Assembly (NCBI RefSeq): GCF_023516595.1
Contig: NZ_JAMGBG010000057.1
Coordinates: 1-64,000 of the forward strand
DNA: 64,000 bases
Source: Streptomyces neyagawaensis
GTDB lineage: Bacteria; Actinomycetota; Actinomycetes; Streptomycetales; Streptomycetaceae
Direction of reading: 5' to 3'
Of this stretch, positions 15,203 through 24,390 are shown piece by piece. Each line of letters begins with the position of its first letter. Position 1 is the first letter of the stretch. The position numbers and the translations under genes were made by a program. The notes beneath the pieces were generated by a model. It was not told the DNA's origin. It saw only the letters and a program-made list of their open reading frames with translations, and searched no databases.

Positions 15203-17323
15203 TCAGTCGGTCTCGAACGCCCCTACCATGCGTCGGCAATCCCTGAGCAACTCCTCGTCCGACGTCACGTCCCCCCGTACGTTCACGCCGGCGTGGGCCG
15301 TCTCGTGGGTGGTGTCGGTGCGGTGGCGGCGGGGTGAGGACAGTTCCGCCCGGACGAGGGGGAGGGCCGGGGCCGCCGCGGGGCCCATCCCGACGAGACA
15401 GGCGGCGATCTCCGGGCGGTGCACCGGCTGGGCGGTCCAGTGGTGCGACAGCACCGGCAGCGCTTCCTCCGCGTCTCCGGTGATCCGCCACAGGGCGACG
15501 GCCTCGTCGACGCCCTGTGGCTCGGGCCCGCGCAGGCTCGCCGCGAGCGACACGGCCGCCGGGCCGAGCGAGCCGATCACCTGGAGGGCGGCCCTCCGCT
15601 CGTACCGGTGCTCGGACCGAAGACCGGCGCTCAGGGCGGGAAGCACCGCCTCGGCGTCACCGGTCACCGCCCACAGGGCCGCCGCGGCCTCGGTGCGGTC
15701 GGAATCGCGGGCAGCGGCCCCCGAGACCCGCTCCCGCAGCAGCGGGGCGGCTTCGGCCGCCGCCGTGCCGTAGCGGGCCAGGGCCTTCAGCGCGTGACGC
15801 CGGGCCGCCGCGTCGTCGCCGCTGTCGCGGAGCGCCGCGACGACCAGCGGCAAGGACGGCTGATGCCGGAGAATGCCCAGCCCGTCGAGGAGCCGGCGCC
15901 GGGTGACACCCCGGTCGTCCGGGTCGAGGTCGGCGAGCCGCTCATGCAGCACCGGGCCCAGCTCCGCGCCCGCCTCCGGCCCGTAGGCCGTCAGCCACCG
16001 CGCGGTCTCCTCCGGTGGGTCCAGCCGGCTCAGGACGGACTTCAGGGCGTTCAACGCCCGGTCGTCGCCCTGGAGCGCCAGCACCTCCATGGCCCTGCCG
16101 ATCGCCGTGTCGAGCCAGCGCAGGCCGTCCATGGGCTCGGTCCGCCCGCTCTCCCACCAGTCCTCGACGAACGCCACCACATCGTCGGCCACCACCCGGG
16201 CGACCGGCGCGAGATACCGCAGCTCGGTCAACGCGGCCTTGTTCAAACGGAGTTCGGGCTCCCGCAGCTGCCCGGCGAGCGCGAAGAGCGGCTCGTCGTC
16301 CGGGATCCGCCAGCCCGTCATCAGCGCCCCGGCCATCCTGATCGCCGCCATGCGCTGACCCCAGTCCGCGCTGCCCAACTGCCCGAGGAGCAGCGGAAAC
16401 CGCAGGTCGGTCCGGTCGCCCAGCGCGTGGTGCAACTCCAGGAGGAGGTCGGGAGTGGCGTCGGTGTCGGCGAGCGCGTAGTGCGTGGCCTCCAGGTCGC
16501 GCAGATACGACACCATCGTGTCCGTCCGCGGCCGTTCCCTGGCCGGCTCGGCCGCGCGGGCGGCGGACGCCTTCCGCTCGTACGCGGAGCGCAGCGTGTC
16601 CAGGGCGATCCGCACACTGTTCGCGGGCAGGGACCGCGGGGCGCAGCGCGCCAGCTGGACGAGAGCCGCCAGCCGCAGTTCGTGATCGGCACCCCCCGAG
16701 AGCACCATCTCGCGCAGGACGGGCTCGGCCGCGTCACCCAACTGCTCCGGGTGCGCGCCGGCCAGCTCGCCGATCGCCCCCACCAGGGCACGCAGTGCCC
16801 CGGGGTCCCGCTCCACCGGAAGCCGCCCACACAACGCGTCGAACACCCGCGTGGGCTGCGGATGCACCTCGGCCAGCGCTTCGGCGGCCGCCGCCCGTAC
16901 CTCCGGATCAGGGTCGCCGAGCAGCGCGAGGAAGGCGTCGGCGCGCTCCCGGACCCCGGCCCAGGCGTCCAGATACAGCTGGACGTACGCCGCGTTCTCC
17001 CGCTCGTCCTCGAACGGGGCGTCCAGCTCGGCCGGGTCGGGGTTGCGCCCACCGGCGACGCTGCACAGCAACCGCACGATCGCCGCCCGGTCCGGAAGGC
17101 CCGGCATCGACGCCAGTTCGAAGAGGAACGGTATGCAGGCCACCGTGCTGTCGTACACATCGCCCTGGTGGTGCACCGCCCCGTACAGGCCGTCCAGCGC
17201 GATGTCCCGCATGGCGGGGTCCTGCGACGCCAGGCCCCACAGCAGGTCGGGGACGTCGGTCGCGGAATCGGTGTACGCATGCCCCATCGACGCCCAGTCG
17301 ACGTCGTCGATCCCCGTGAGCAC
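15203..17323 (-). CDS. HEAT-repeat protein
   Basis: A large helical protein of about 706 residues made of Ala/Leu/Arg-rich repeats. Successive units such as GDPDPEVRAAAAEALAEVH and ALKALARYGTAAAEAAPLLRE fit HEAT or PBS-lyase HEAT repeats. No catalytic motif was seen. The frame is open past 17600, but the GTG at 17323 has GGGGAGG about 5 bases upstream and gives the sensible N-terminus LTGIDDVDWASMGHAYTDS. A role as an interaction scaffold is likely, with the partner unknown. Confidence 0.75.
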   Translation of the reverse strand: MLTGIDDVDWASMGHAYTDSATDVPDLLWGLASQDPAMRDIALDGLYGAVHHQGDVYDSTVACIPFLFELASMPGLPDRAAIVRLLCSVAGGRNPDPAELDAPFEDERENAAYVQLYLDAWAGVRERADAFLALLGDPDPEVRAAAAEALAEVHPQPTRVFDALCGRLPVERDPGALRALVGAIGELAGAHPEQLGDAAEPVLREMVLSGGADHELRLAALVQLARCAPRSLPANSVRIALDTLRSAYERKASAARAAEPARERPRTDTMVSYLRDLEATHYALADTDATPDLLLELHHALGDRTDLRFPLLLGQLGSADWGQRMAAIRMAGALMTGWRIPDDEPLFALAGQLREPELRLNKAALTELRYLAPVARVVADDVVAFVEDWWESGRTEPMDGLRWLDTAIGRAMEVLALQGDDRALNALKSVLSRLDPPEETARWLTAYGPEAGAELGPVLHERLADLDPDDRGVTRRRLLDGLGILRHQPSLPLVVAALRDSGDDAAARRHALKALARYGTAAAEAAPLLRERVSGAAARDSDRTEAAAALWAVTGDAEAVLPALSAGLRSEHRYERRAALQVIGSLGPAAVSLAASLRGPEPQGVDEAVALWRITGDAEEALPVLSHHWTAQPVHRPEIAACLVGMGPAAAPALPLVRAELSSPRRHRTDTTHETAHAGVNVRGDVTSDEELLRDCRRMVGAFETD

Positions 17324-17412
17324 CAAGGCCTCCCCGTTGTGCGGTGGCGTACGGCAGCCACGGGTCACAGCATGCCGTACGCCACTGACAACGGGCCGGG
17401 GGCGAGCGGGCG

Positions 17413-19617
17413 CTAAAGCTCCTTGATCCGGATGTCCCGGTAGGAGACCACGTCCGTCGTTCCGTGCACCTGGAGCCCGAGGTAGCCGGAGGCGAACCGC
17501 CGCCCGTCCGTGCCCGGGTCGTCCGCGCGGGGCGGCGCGAAGTCCTGGCCGCCGGTGTTGTCGAACTCGTTGATCAGCACCCCGTTGCGGTACACGGAGT
17601 AGTGCTGGTCGACCACACGGATCTCGTAGTCGTTCCAAGTGCCCTTCTGCGTGACGCCCGCGCCGGCGAGCCCCACGCGGTCGAAGCCGTAGACCGACCC
17701 CGTCTTGTACATGTCGCCGTCGGGCCGGTCCAGGACCTGCACCTCATGGCCGTACTTGATGGCGACCCACTCCGGCCGCGACTCCTCCGGGTGCTCGTGG
17801 ACCCACGGGAACCGCACGAACACCCCGGAGTTGGCGTTCGACGTGCCGGGCGCGTCGTCACGCCACTGCAGGCGCAGCGAGAAGTCGCCGTACTTCCGCT
17901 CCGGGAACCACAGCATGCCCAGCCCGTCCTTCGTCGTCCCGGACGTGATCGAGCCGTCGGCGTTCCGGGCGAACGAACCGCCGCCCACCTGCTGCCACTT
18001 GGCGAACGACTCGGCCGTGCCGTCGAGGATCGTGCGGTAGCCCTCGGTCTGCCCGGGCCTGCCGATGCCGGACTCCGCCGCGGCCTCCTTCACCGCGTCG
18101 TACTCGCGCTGGTCGACGACCCCGTCCTTCAGCAGCCTGTCGAGGACGGTGTCGACGTGCTTCAGGAACAGGGCGTGGGACGTCCACTCCTTCTCGTCCT
18201 CGATCAGTTCGTTGATGCGGCACCGGTTGTTCGTGACCCGGTTCGGCACGCCCGAGTCGACCGTGCCGACGAACACCGTCAACCGCTCGTCGTACTCCGC
18301 GCAGTTGGGCGCGGGGACGCCGCCGCCCGCGACGACCGTGAAGGTCGCCGAGCGCGCGGGTGCGGTGTTGCCCGCCTTGTCGCTCGCCCGGTACGCCACG
18401 GTGTGCGTGCCCGCGCGGTCGACGACCACGGGGGAGGTGTAGGCGAGATAGGGGCCGCCGTCCAGGGAGTACTCGATCCCGGCGACACCCGATCCGCCGT
18501 GGTCCGTGGCGCTGACGGTGACCTTCGCGTTCCTCAGGTAGGCGCCGGCAGAGTTCCGCTCGCCCTCGACGGTCACCCCGGTCACCGGCGGTGTCGTGTC
18601 GGCGGCGGGCGGGGCCACGACCGTGAACCCGACGTTCTTCGCCGCCGAGACATTGCCCGCCTTGTCCGTGGCCCGGTACCGCACGGTGTGCGTGCCGACC
18701 TCGTGGACCATCACCGGAGCCGTGTACGGCCGCCAGGCGCCCGAGTCGCCGAGCGCGTACTCGACGGTGTTGACGCCCGAGCCGGTGTCCGACGCGGAGA
18801 CGGTGACCGTGGCCATGGAGACGTACTGGCCCTGCGCGTCGCGCTCACCGGTCACCGTCGCCGAGGTCTCCGGCGCGGTGGTGTCGTCGGTCGGCGGGGC
18901 GACGACGGTGAACTCCACGCTCTTCTCGGCGGCCGTGTTGCCCGCCTTGTCGACGGCCCGGTAGCGGACCTTGTGGCTGCCCACCCGGTCCGTCACGACG
19001 GGGGTGGTGTACGGCACCCAGGCGCCCGAGTCGCCGGTCGCGTACTCGATCCGCTCGACCCCGGAGCCGCCCGTGTCGGTCGCGGTGACGGTGACGGTCG
19101 CCGAACCGACGTACGCGCCCTCGGAGTTCCGGGTGCCGCTCACGGTCGCCGAGGTCTCGGGCGCGGTGGTGTCCTCGCCGGTGCCCTCGGTGACCACGAG
19201 GATGCCCTGCATCTGCCCGTGGCCGGGGATGGTGCAGTAGTAGCGGTAGCGGCCGGGGGTGAGCGTGACCTCGGCGGTGTGACGGCCGCCCCGGTCGTCG
19301 TTCGGGTTGGCCAGGATGTTCAGCGGGACGTCGTGGTTGTACTCGGGGTCCGAGACGTCGAACGTCAGGGTGTGCGGCATGCCCGTCGTGTTGCCGGTGG
19401 CCGCGCTGTTCTCGAACACGAGGGTCGTCACGCCCGCCACCGCGGTCCTCGGGGCGGTCGTGTATTTGGTGATGTCGTCGCCGGCGGTCCAGGTGAGCAC
19501 CTGGGCCGCGGCCTCGGCGGCCGGCTCGGCCCGCCCGGAGGCGGGCGTCGCCGTGAGGCCGAGCATCATCAGCAGGGCCGCCACCAGGGCCGCCCACAGG
19601 CGTCTTCTCCGCGTCAC
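17413..19617 (-). CDS. secreted cupredoxin + Ig-like repeat + DUF1080 protein
   Basis: A secreted multidomain protein of 734 residues. The signal peptide (RRRRLWAALVAALLMMLGL, ATPASG cleavage region) is followed by a cupredoxin domain with likely type-1 copper ligands His82, Cys128, His133 and Met136 (PHTLTF; YYCTIPGHGQMQG). Next come three copies, each about 95 residues, of an OmpL47/chitobiase-like module (DTTAPETSATVSG... VDKAGNTAAEKSVEFTV). The C-terminal ~200 residues are a DUF1080 (3-keto-disaccharide hydrolase/LamG-like) domain with GMLWFPERKYGDFSLRLQW and NSGVFVRF. The GTG start overlaps the stop of the upstream ThuA/PQQ gene (GTGA), so the two are translationally coupled and probably act on the same extracellular substrate. 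Confidence 0.85.
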   Translation of the reverse strand: MTRRRRLWAALVAALLMMLGLTATPASGRAEPAAEAAAQVLTWTAGDDITKYTTAPRTAVAGVTTLVFENSAATGNTTGMPHTLTFDVSDPEYNHDVPLNILANPNDDRGGRHTAEVTLTPGRYRYYCTIPGHGQMQGILVVTEGTGEDTTAPETSATVSGTRNSEGAYVGSATVTVTATDTGGSGVERIEYATGDSGAWVPYTTPVVTDRVGSHKVRYRAVDKAGNTAAEKSVEFTVVAPPTDDTTAPETSATVTGERDAQGQYVSMATVTVSASDTGSGVNTVEYALGDSGAWRPYTAPVMVHEVGTHTVRYRATDKAGNVSAAKNVGFTVVAPPAADTTPPVTGVTVEGERNSAGAYLRNAKVTVSATDHGGSGVAGIEYSLDGGPYLAYTSPVVVDRAGTHTVAYRASDKAGNTAPARSATFTVVAGGGVPAPNCAEYDERLTVFVGTVDSGVPNRVTNNRCRINELIEDEKEWTSHALFLKHVDTVLDRLLKDGVVDQREYDAVKEAAAESGIGRPGQTEGYRTILDGTAESFAKWQQVGGGSFARNADGSITSGTTKDGLGMLWFPERKYGDFSLRLQWRDDAPGTSNANSGVFVRFPWVHEHPEESRPEWVAIKYGHEVQVLDRPDGDMYKTGSVYGFDRVGLAGAGVTQKGTWNDYEIRVVDQHYSVYRNGVLINEFDNTGGQDFAPPRADDPGTDGRRFASGYLGLQVHGTTDVVSYRDIRIKEL

Positions 19618-22103
19618 CGCGCCCTCCTCGCGAGCTGGTCGGCGGACGGCGTGGGGCCGCCGCCCGTGTAGGTCACCCGCCACAGGGCGGACTTGGCGTC
19701 GGAGGTGAAGAAGCCGCGCCCGTAGTCGAGGAGGTAGAGGGCCCCGTCCGGCCCGAACTTCCAGTCCATGAGGTTCTTGATGCCGTCGTTGCCGACCGGG
19801 ATGATCCGCTTCAGCGTCTCGGCGTGGATCGGGAGTCCGCCGCTGCCATGGTTCCTCGGATCGGTGAGCACGGCGTGCCGCGGCTGGTCGGCGTCGTAGA
19901 AGTCGCCGACGAACCATTTGCCGTCCCAGTACGCGGGCCACTGGCCGGAGCCCGTCGCGGCGGGGTCGTAGCGGTAGACCGGCCCGTTCATCGCGGCCTG
20001 CCCGCCACCCTTCAGCCAGGGCAGCAGGTACGTGGCGTCCTCGTTCTTGTAGGAGGGGACGCCGTTCGCGTCCCTCGGGAAGTCGGGGGCGCCGCCCTGC
20101 GGCGAGTACCAGATGGTGTTGCCGGTCACCGGGGGCAGGTTGACGAGGCCGTCGTTGTTGGGGGACTCGTTCTTCGGGTGGTCGCAGTCGTACCAGCCCA
20201 GCGGCTTCGACGGGTCCGGCAGATTGCGGTCCCGGTACGGCTGCTTGTTGCCCATGCAGTACGGCCAGCCCCGGTTGCCCGCGTCGGTGATCACGGCGAA
20301 CGTGTCGTACTTCGCCGGGCCCCAGGTCGTCGACGGCGCCGAGGCGTCCGGGCCGACCCAGCCCGCGTAGAGGGTGTCCGTCTTCTTGTCGACGAAGATC
20401 CGCGCGGGGTTCCGGACACCCATCACATAGATCTCGCCGCGTGTCTTCCCGCCGCCCTCGTCTGTCTCCTTCCCGGTGAAGAGGTTGCCGGCGGGCAGCG
20501 TGTACGTGCCGTCCGGCTCCGGGTGGATGCGCAGGATCTTGCCGTTGAGGTTGTTGGTGTTCCCGGCGGTGCGGCGCGCGTCGGCGAACGACACGCCCTT
20601 GTAGGCGGGCTGCGGGTTGTTGCCCGAGTAACCGGCGCTGAAGCCGCTGGAGTTGTTGTCGCCGGTCGCGATGTACAGGTTGCCCCGCGAGTCCCAGGCC
20701 ATCCCACCGCCCGCGTGGCAGCAGCTGTGGATCTGCACCGGCCACGTGAGCAGCACCTTCTCGCTGCCCAGGTCCAGCTTGTTGGTCGCGAGGTCGAGGG
20801 TGAAACGGGAGACACGGCGCTCGGCCATCCGGGTGTCCCGGTTGATCCGCTCGTGCGGCGTGTAGTGCAGATACACCCAGCCGTTCTGCTGGAAGCCGGG
20901 GTCCAGCTCGATGCCCAGCAGACCCTCCTCGACCTTGATCAGCTCGTCGCCGCCGCCCTTGTTGCCGAAGACGGTGAGGGCGCCGGCCAGGGTGACCTGC
21001 TTGGTCCGCGGGTCGTAGACATGGACCTCGCCCTTGCCCTTGCCGATGTTCGGGTCGTTCCAGTCGGTGACCACCGGCTGCGAGGAGTCCGCGCCGCCGC
21101 GACCGATGTAGAGGACACGTCCGTCGGGGGCGGTGACCAGGCCGTGCGGTTCGCCGATCTGGTCGTTCTGCCCGGGCCGGTTGGGCCGGGTCAGCCGCTC
21201 CGCCTTGTAGTTCGCGTCGATCGTCGCCTTGCAGTCGGCCCGGCTCAGCCGGGACGTCCACAGCAGGGCGCCCCGCAGATGCGTACGGAAGTCGGTCTCG
21301 TCGTACGCCGACACCGTCCCGCCCATGCCCGTGTAGAAGGAGCGGCCGCCGTCGTAGTCCCGGCACCAGCTCACCGGATGGTCCCAGCCGTTGGCGCTCG
21401 CACCCGGCTGATACGTGGACTCGCGCACCCGGGCCACGGTGTGGACGGCGCCGGACGGGTTCTTCACCCAGTTGAACCACCTGTCGGGCCGCTTCCACTG
21501 CACCGGCAGATCCTTGGTGGCAGGGTGCCGCCGGTCCCCGACCTCGACCGTCGCCCGCTGCACCGATGCCGGGCTCGACGCGGCCGGGCGGGCGCCGATC
21601 AGCCCCGTGAACCAGTCCGAGTACGGCTCGGCGCGCGCCGCGTCATGGATGCCGACGAAACCGCCGCCCGCCTCCATGTACGCCTCCAGGCCCGCCTCCT
21701 GCTCCGGGTCGAGGACGTCGCCGCCTCCGGTGAGGAAGACCACCGCGTTGAACCCGCCGAGGCGGGCCCCGTCGGTGAACACGGAGGCGTCGTCGGTGGC
21801 GACGACCTCGAACCGTTCGGCCGCCGGCCCGGACAGTCCGATACGCTCGATCGCCTCGATTCCGGCGTTGACGAGCGGCGATTCCTCACCGGCGGCCGCC
21901 GATCCGTGGAAGACCAGCACCCGCGGGCCCGAGCCGCCCGGGGGTGAGCTGATCGACATCGTTGTCAGCGCGGGTTCCGGCGCGGGGCGGGCATGCGCCG
22001 CGGGGCCGGACAGCAGCCCCGCGGCCAGGACCGAGGCGGTCACCACGGCCGCCCAGGGCCGTCTTCCCCGCGTTCTCGTGTCGCTCAACCCTCGTAAGTA
22101 CAT
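19614..22103 (-). CDS. secreted ThuA-domain + PQQ-type sugar dehydrogenase protein
   Basis: A secreted protein of about 829 residues. The ATG at 22103 has AGGAGG 7 bases upstream and is followed by a signal peptide with the hydrophobic core AAVVTASVLAAGLLSG. An N-terminal ThuA (trehalose-utilisation/glutamine-amidotransferase-like) domain covers about residues 50-280 (VLVFHGSAA, GGGFVGIHDAA, YDGGRSFYTGMGG). The C-terminal part is a glucose/sorbosone dehydrogenase-type beta-propeller (LLGIELDPGFQQNGWVYLHY, RVSRFTL, GGGMAWDSRGNLYIATGDN, GPDGALYLLDYG). It is the first gene of a two-gene operon, divergent from the laccase. Expected role: PQQ-dependent oxidation of sugars outside the cell. Confidence 0.85.
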   Translation of the reverse strand: MYLRGLSDTRTRGRRPWAAVVTASVLAAGLLSGPAAHARPAPEPALTTMSISSPPGGSGPRVLVFHGSAAAGEESPLVNAGIEAIERIGLSGPAAERFEVVATDDASVFTDGARLGGFNAVVFLTGGGDVLDPEQEAGLEAYMEAGGGFVGIHDAARAEPYSDWFTGLIGARPAASSPASVQRATVEVGDRRHPATKDLPVQWKRPDRWFNWVKNPSGAVHTVARVRESTYQPGASANGWDHPVSWCRDYDGGRSFYTGMGGTVSAYDETDFRTHLRGALLWTSRLSRADCKATIDANYKAERLTRPNRPGQNDQIGEPHGLVTAPDGRVLYIGRGGADSSQPVVTDWNDPNIGKGKGEVHVYDPRTKQVTLAGALTVFGNKGGGDELIKVEEGLLGIELDPGFQQNGWVYLHYTPHERINRDTRMAERRVSRFTLDLATNKLDLGSEKVLLTWPVQIHSCCHAGGGMAWDSRGNLYIATGDNNSSGFSAGYSGNNPQPAYKGVSFADARRTAGNTNNLNGKILRIHPEPDGTYTLPAGNLFTGKETDEGGGKTRGEIYVMGVRNPARIFVDKKTDTLYAGWVGPDASAPSTTWGPAKYDTFAVITDAGNRGWPYCMGNKQPYRDRNLPDPSKPLGWYDCDHPKNESPNNDGLVNLPPVTGNTIWYSPQGGAPDFPRDANGVPSYKNEDATYLLPWLKGGGQAAMNGPVYRYDPAATGSGQWPAYWDGKWFVGDFYDADQPRHAVLTDPRNHGSGGLPIHAETLKRIIPVGNDGIKNLMDWKFGPDGALYLLDYGRGFFTSDAKSALWRVTYTGGGPTPSADQLARRAR

Positions 22104-22298
22104 GGGCACCTCCTCGGTCACAGCCACAGCGCCAAGGAAGTTAGACCCCTTTGCGCGGCACGCCAATATGTATGACCGGAATGCCATGAACTTTGTCCTG
22201 GGTGTGGATAAACACCCGTCAGGCCGCTACCGTCTCACAGGTTCACCACAGGCTCAGGCGCGTTGTCGTAAATGTCGTACTCGCATGGGGAGTTCCGG

Positions 22299-23312
22299 AT
22301 GGACGGACTGGACAGACGAGGCTTCAACCGACGGCTGTTGCTGGGTGGCGCGGCCGCCGCGACATCGTTGTCCATGGCCATCGACACCATCGGCGCCCCC
22401 GAGGCCGCGAGCGCCGACACCGCCGCGCGGACCGCCCCCGCGGGCGGCGAGGTCCGGCACATCAAGCTGTACGCCGAGAAACTGGCGGACGGGCAGATGG
22501 GCTACGGCCTGGAGAAGGGCAAGGCGTCCGTCCCCGGCCCGCTGATCGAACTGAACGAAGGCGACACGCTGCACATCGAGTTCGAGAACACCATGGACGT
22601 CCGGGCGAGCCTGCACGTCCACGGCCTGGACTACGAGACCTCCAGCGACGGCACCGCCCTCAACAAGAGCGACGTCGAGCCCGGCGGCACCCGTACGTAC
22701 ACCTGGCGGACGCACGCACCCGGCCGGCGCAAGGACGGCACCTGGCGGGCGGGCAGCGCGGGCTACTGGCACTACCACGACCACGTCGTCGGCACCGAAC
22801 ACGGCACGGTCGGCATCCGCAAGGGCCTCTACGGCGCCGTCGTCGTCCGCCGCAAGGGCGACGTCCTGCCCGACAAGACCGTCACCGTCGTCTTCAACGA
22901 CATGCTCATCAACAACAAGCCGGCCCACACCGGACCCCACTTCGACGCGACGGTCGGCGACCGGGTGGAGTGGGTCGTCATCACCCACGGGGAGTACTAC
23001 CACACCTTCCACCTGCACGGACATCGCTGGGCCGACAACCGCACGGGCCAGCTGACCGGCCCCGACGACCCCAGTCAGGTCATCGACAACAAGATCTGCG
23101 GCCCCGCCGACTCCTTCGGCTTCCAGGTCATCGCCGGCGAGGGTGTCGGCGCCGGCGCCTGGATGTACCACTGCCACGTCCAGAGCCACTCCGACATGGG
23201 CATGGTCGGCCTGTTCCTGGTCCGCAAGCCGGACGGCACGATCCCGGGGTACGAGCCGCACGAGCACGCGCAGGACACCAAGCAACAGGGCAAGCAGGAG
23301 CACGCGCACTGA
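22299..23312 (+). CDS. slac: small two-domain laccase (SLAC-type multicopper oxidase)
   Basis: Extracellular two-domain laccase (337 residues) oxidising phenols with O2. A Tat signal (DRRGFNRRLLLGG) leads the protein. Copper motifs are HVH (residues 106-108), WHYHDH (158-162), HTFHLHGH (235-242) and HCHVQSH (291-297), the last with the type-1 Cys292 and Met300 nearby. The sequence is very close to S. coelicolor SLAC (SCO6712), which is a trimer. The ATG at 22299 follows GGGGAG by 7 bases and gives the Tat signal directly; an upstream in-frame ATG at 22272 is less likely. It is divergent from the ThuA/PQQ-cupredoxin operon across about 195 bp. Confidence 0.93.
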   Translation: MDGLDRRGFNRRLLLGGAAAATSLSMAIDTIGAPEAASADTAARTAPAGGEVRHIKLYAEKLADGQMGYGLEKGKASVPGPLIELNEGDTLHIEFENTMDVRASLHVHGLDYETSSDGTALNKSDVEPGGTRTYTWRTHAPGRRKDGTWRAGSAGYWHYHDHVVGTEHGTVGIRKGLYGAVVVRRKGDVLPDKTVTVVFNDMLINNKPAHTGPHFDATVGDRVEWVVITHGEYYHTFHLHGHRWADNRTGQLTGPDDPSQVIDNKICGPADSFGFQVIAGEGVGAGAWMYHCHVQSHSDMGMVGLFLVRKPDGTIPGYEPHEHAQDTKQQGKQEHAH

Positions 23313-23319
23313 GTCCTGC

Positions 23320-23345
23320 CCGCGCGGTCGGACGCGACCGCGCGG
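23320..23345 (+). terminator. hairpin after laccase gene
   Basis: An 11-bp perfect stem (CCGCGCGGTCG / CGACCGCGCGG) with a 4-base loop, 8 bases after the laccase stop and before the convergent gene. It could serve both directions. Confidence 0.7.
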
Positions 23346-23367
23346 ACCTCACCCCCCGCGCCCCGCC

Positions 23368-24237
23368 TCAGCCCCCGCCGATGTCCAGCACGTCCCACTC
23401 GGTGCTCGACCGGTCCCGGACGTAGAGACGCGGCCCCCGCGACACGACTTGTCGCGGGCGGTCCAGCGGAGTGCCGTCGGCGCACGCCACACGGCTTGTG
23501 CTCAGGACGTCGACCGTGGCCTCGCCGAGCGAGGCGAGGACCACGCGGTCGCGGTCCCGGCGGTACCCGCCGAGGAACGCGACGCGTTCTCCGTCCACGG
23601 CCACGCCCGACGCGCCCCGGACCGGCGTCGTCCGCAGTCGCGGCGGTCGGCTGTCCCGTACCTCCACCAAGGGGAAGGACGTGTACGGATACACCCAGGC
23701 CACTCTCCGGTCCACGTTCAGCGCGTAGCAGTCGGCGATCCAGTCACCGCCGGGCGGCGGGCGGTACTCCCACAGTGCCTCGCCCGTGGCGCTCCAGCGG
23801 CGCGCGCCCGCCGCGCTGAGCGGATCGTCGCCGAACACGCCCTCGTCGAAGTACCCGATCCACAGGTCGCCGGACTCGTCGGTCAGCAGATGCTCGATGG
23901 CGTCGCCGACGCGGAACGTCCAGGACGGGCGCCCCAGCGCGTCGAAGACCTGGACCTGCTCGTCACCCGCCCGACTGCGGGCGTCGGCGACCACGAAGCC
24001 GCCGTCCGGGAGCGAGTCGACCTTGGGATGACGGGCGGTCACCGAACTGAGCGCGGTCTCGTACGAAGCGCCGTCGTCGACGGTGACGACCATCGCGTCG
24101 TACGGCCCCGGTGTTTCCTCGGGCGTCCTCAGCAGCCAGTGGGCACGGCCGAAGGCGTCGACCGTGCTGTGGAGAAGACGCAGATCGTGGTACGCGCGCG
24201 GGAGGCGGGCGTACGGGGCGAGGCGGTCAGGCGTCAT
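23368..24237 (-). CDS. hypothetical beta-propeller-like protein
   Basis: A 289-residue protein with no signal peptide. Regular segments such as VDSLPDGGFVVADARSR, QVFDALGRPSWTFRVGDAIEHLLTDESGDLWIGYFDEGVFGDD and GASGVAVDGERVAFLGG in separate places suggest a six- or seven-bladed NHL/PQQ-like propeller. It resembles unnamed actinobacterial proteins. It is divergent from the lacI gene, with one LacI box in the shared region, so it may belong to that regulon. No function can be assigned. Confidence 0.6.
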   Translation of the reverse strand: MTPDRLAPYARLPRAYHDLRLLHSTVDAFGRAHWLLRTPEETPGPYDAMVVTVDDGASYETALSSVTARHPKVDSLPDGGFVVADARSRAGDEQVQVFDALGRPSWTFRVGDAIEHLLTDESGDLWIGYFDEGVFGDDPLSAAGARRWSATGEALWEYRPPPGGDWIADCYALNVDRRVAWVYPYTSFPLVEVRDSRPPRLRTTPVRGASGVAVDGERVAFLGGYRRDRDRVVLASLGEATVDVLSTSRVACADGTPLDRPRQVVSRGPRLYVRDRSSTEWDVLDIGGG

Positions 24238-24322
24238 GGGCCTTTCTCATGGTCATACGGGGATCCTCACGGCCGCCCCGGCCCCGGCGCAACCGAATTC
24301 CCGCGGACGCCTCCACCCGGTC

Positions 24323-24336
24323 CGGGAGCGCTCTCA
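24323..24336. promoter_or_regulatory. LacI-type operator box 1
   Basis: CGGGAGCGCTCTCA, with palindromic core GAGCGCTC, lies 55 bases upstream of the lacI start and 86 bases upstream of the divergent propeller gene. Its reverse complement is identical over 14 bases to box 3 and differs by one base from box 2 at the glucanase gene. Confidence 0.75.
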
Positions 24337-24390
24337 GGCCGACCCGGGCGAGGCTATCCTGATCCCCACCCGCTCTTGAGGAGTCCCGAA

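Noticed and set aside
17413..21498. A single 1361-residue minus-strand reading frame
   Set aside because: It joins the cupredoxin-DUF1080 gene to an out-of-frame translation of the ThuA/PQQ gene. The true proteins are two overlapping genes with their own start sites.
17464..21947. Long plus-strand frames opposite the secreted redox genes
   Set aside because: Shadows of the minus-strand genes; Arg/Gly/Val-rich, without motifs.
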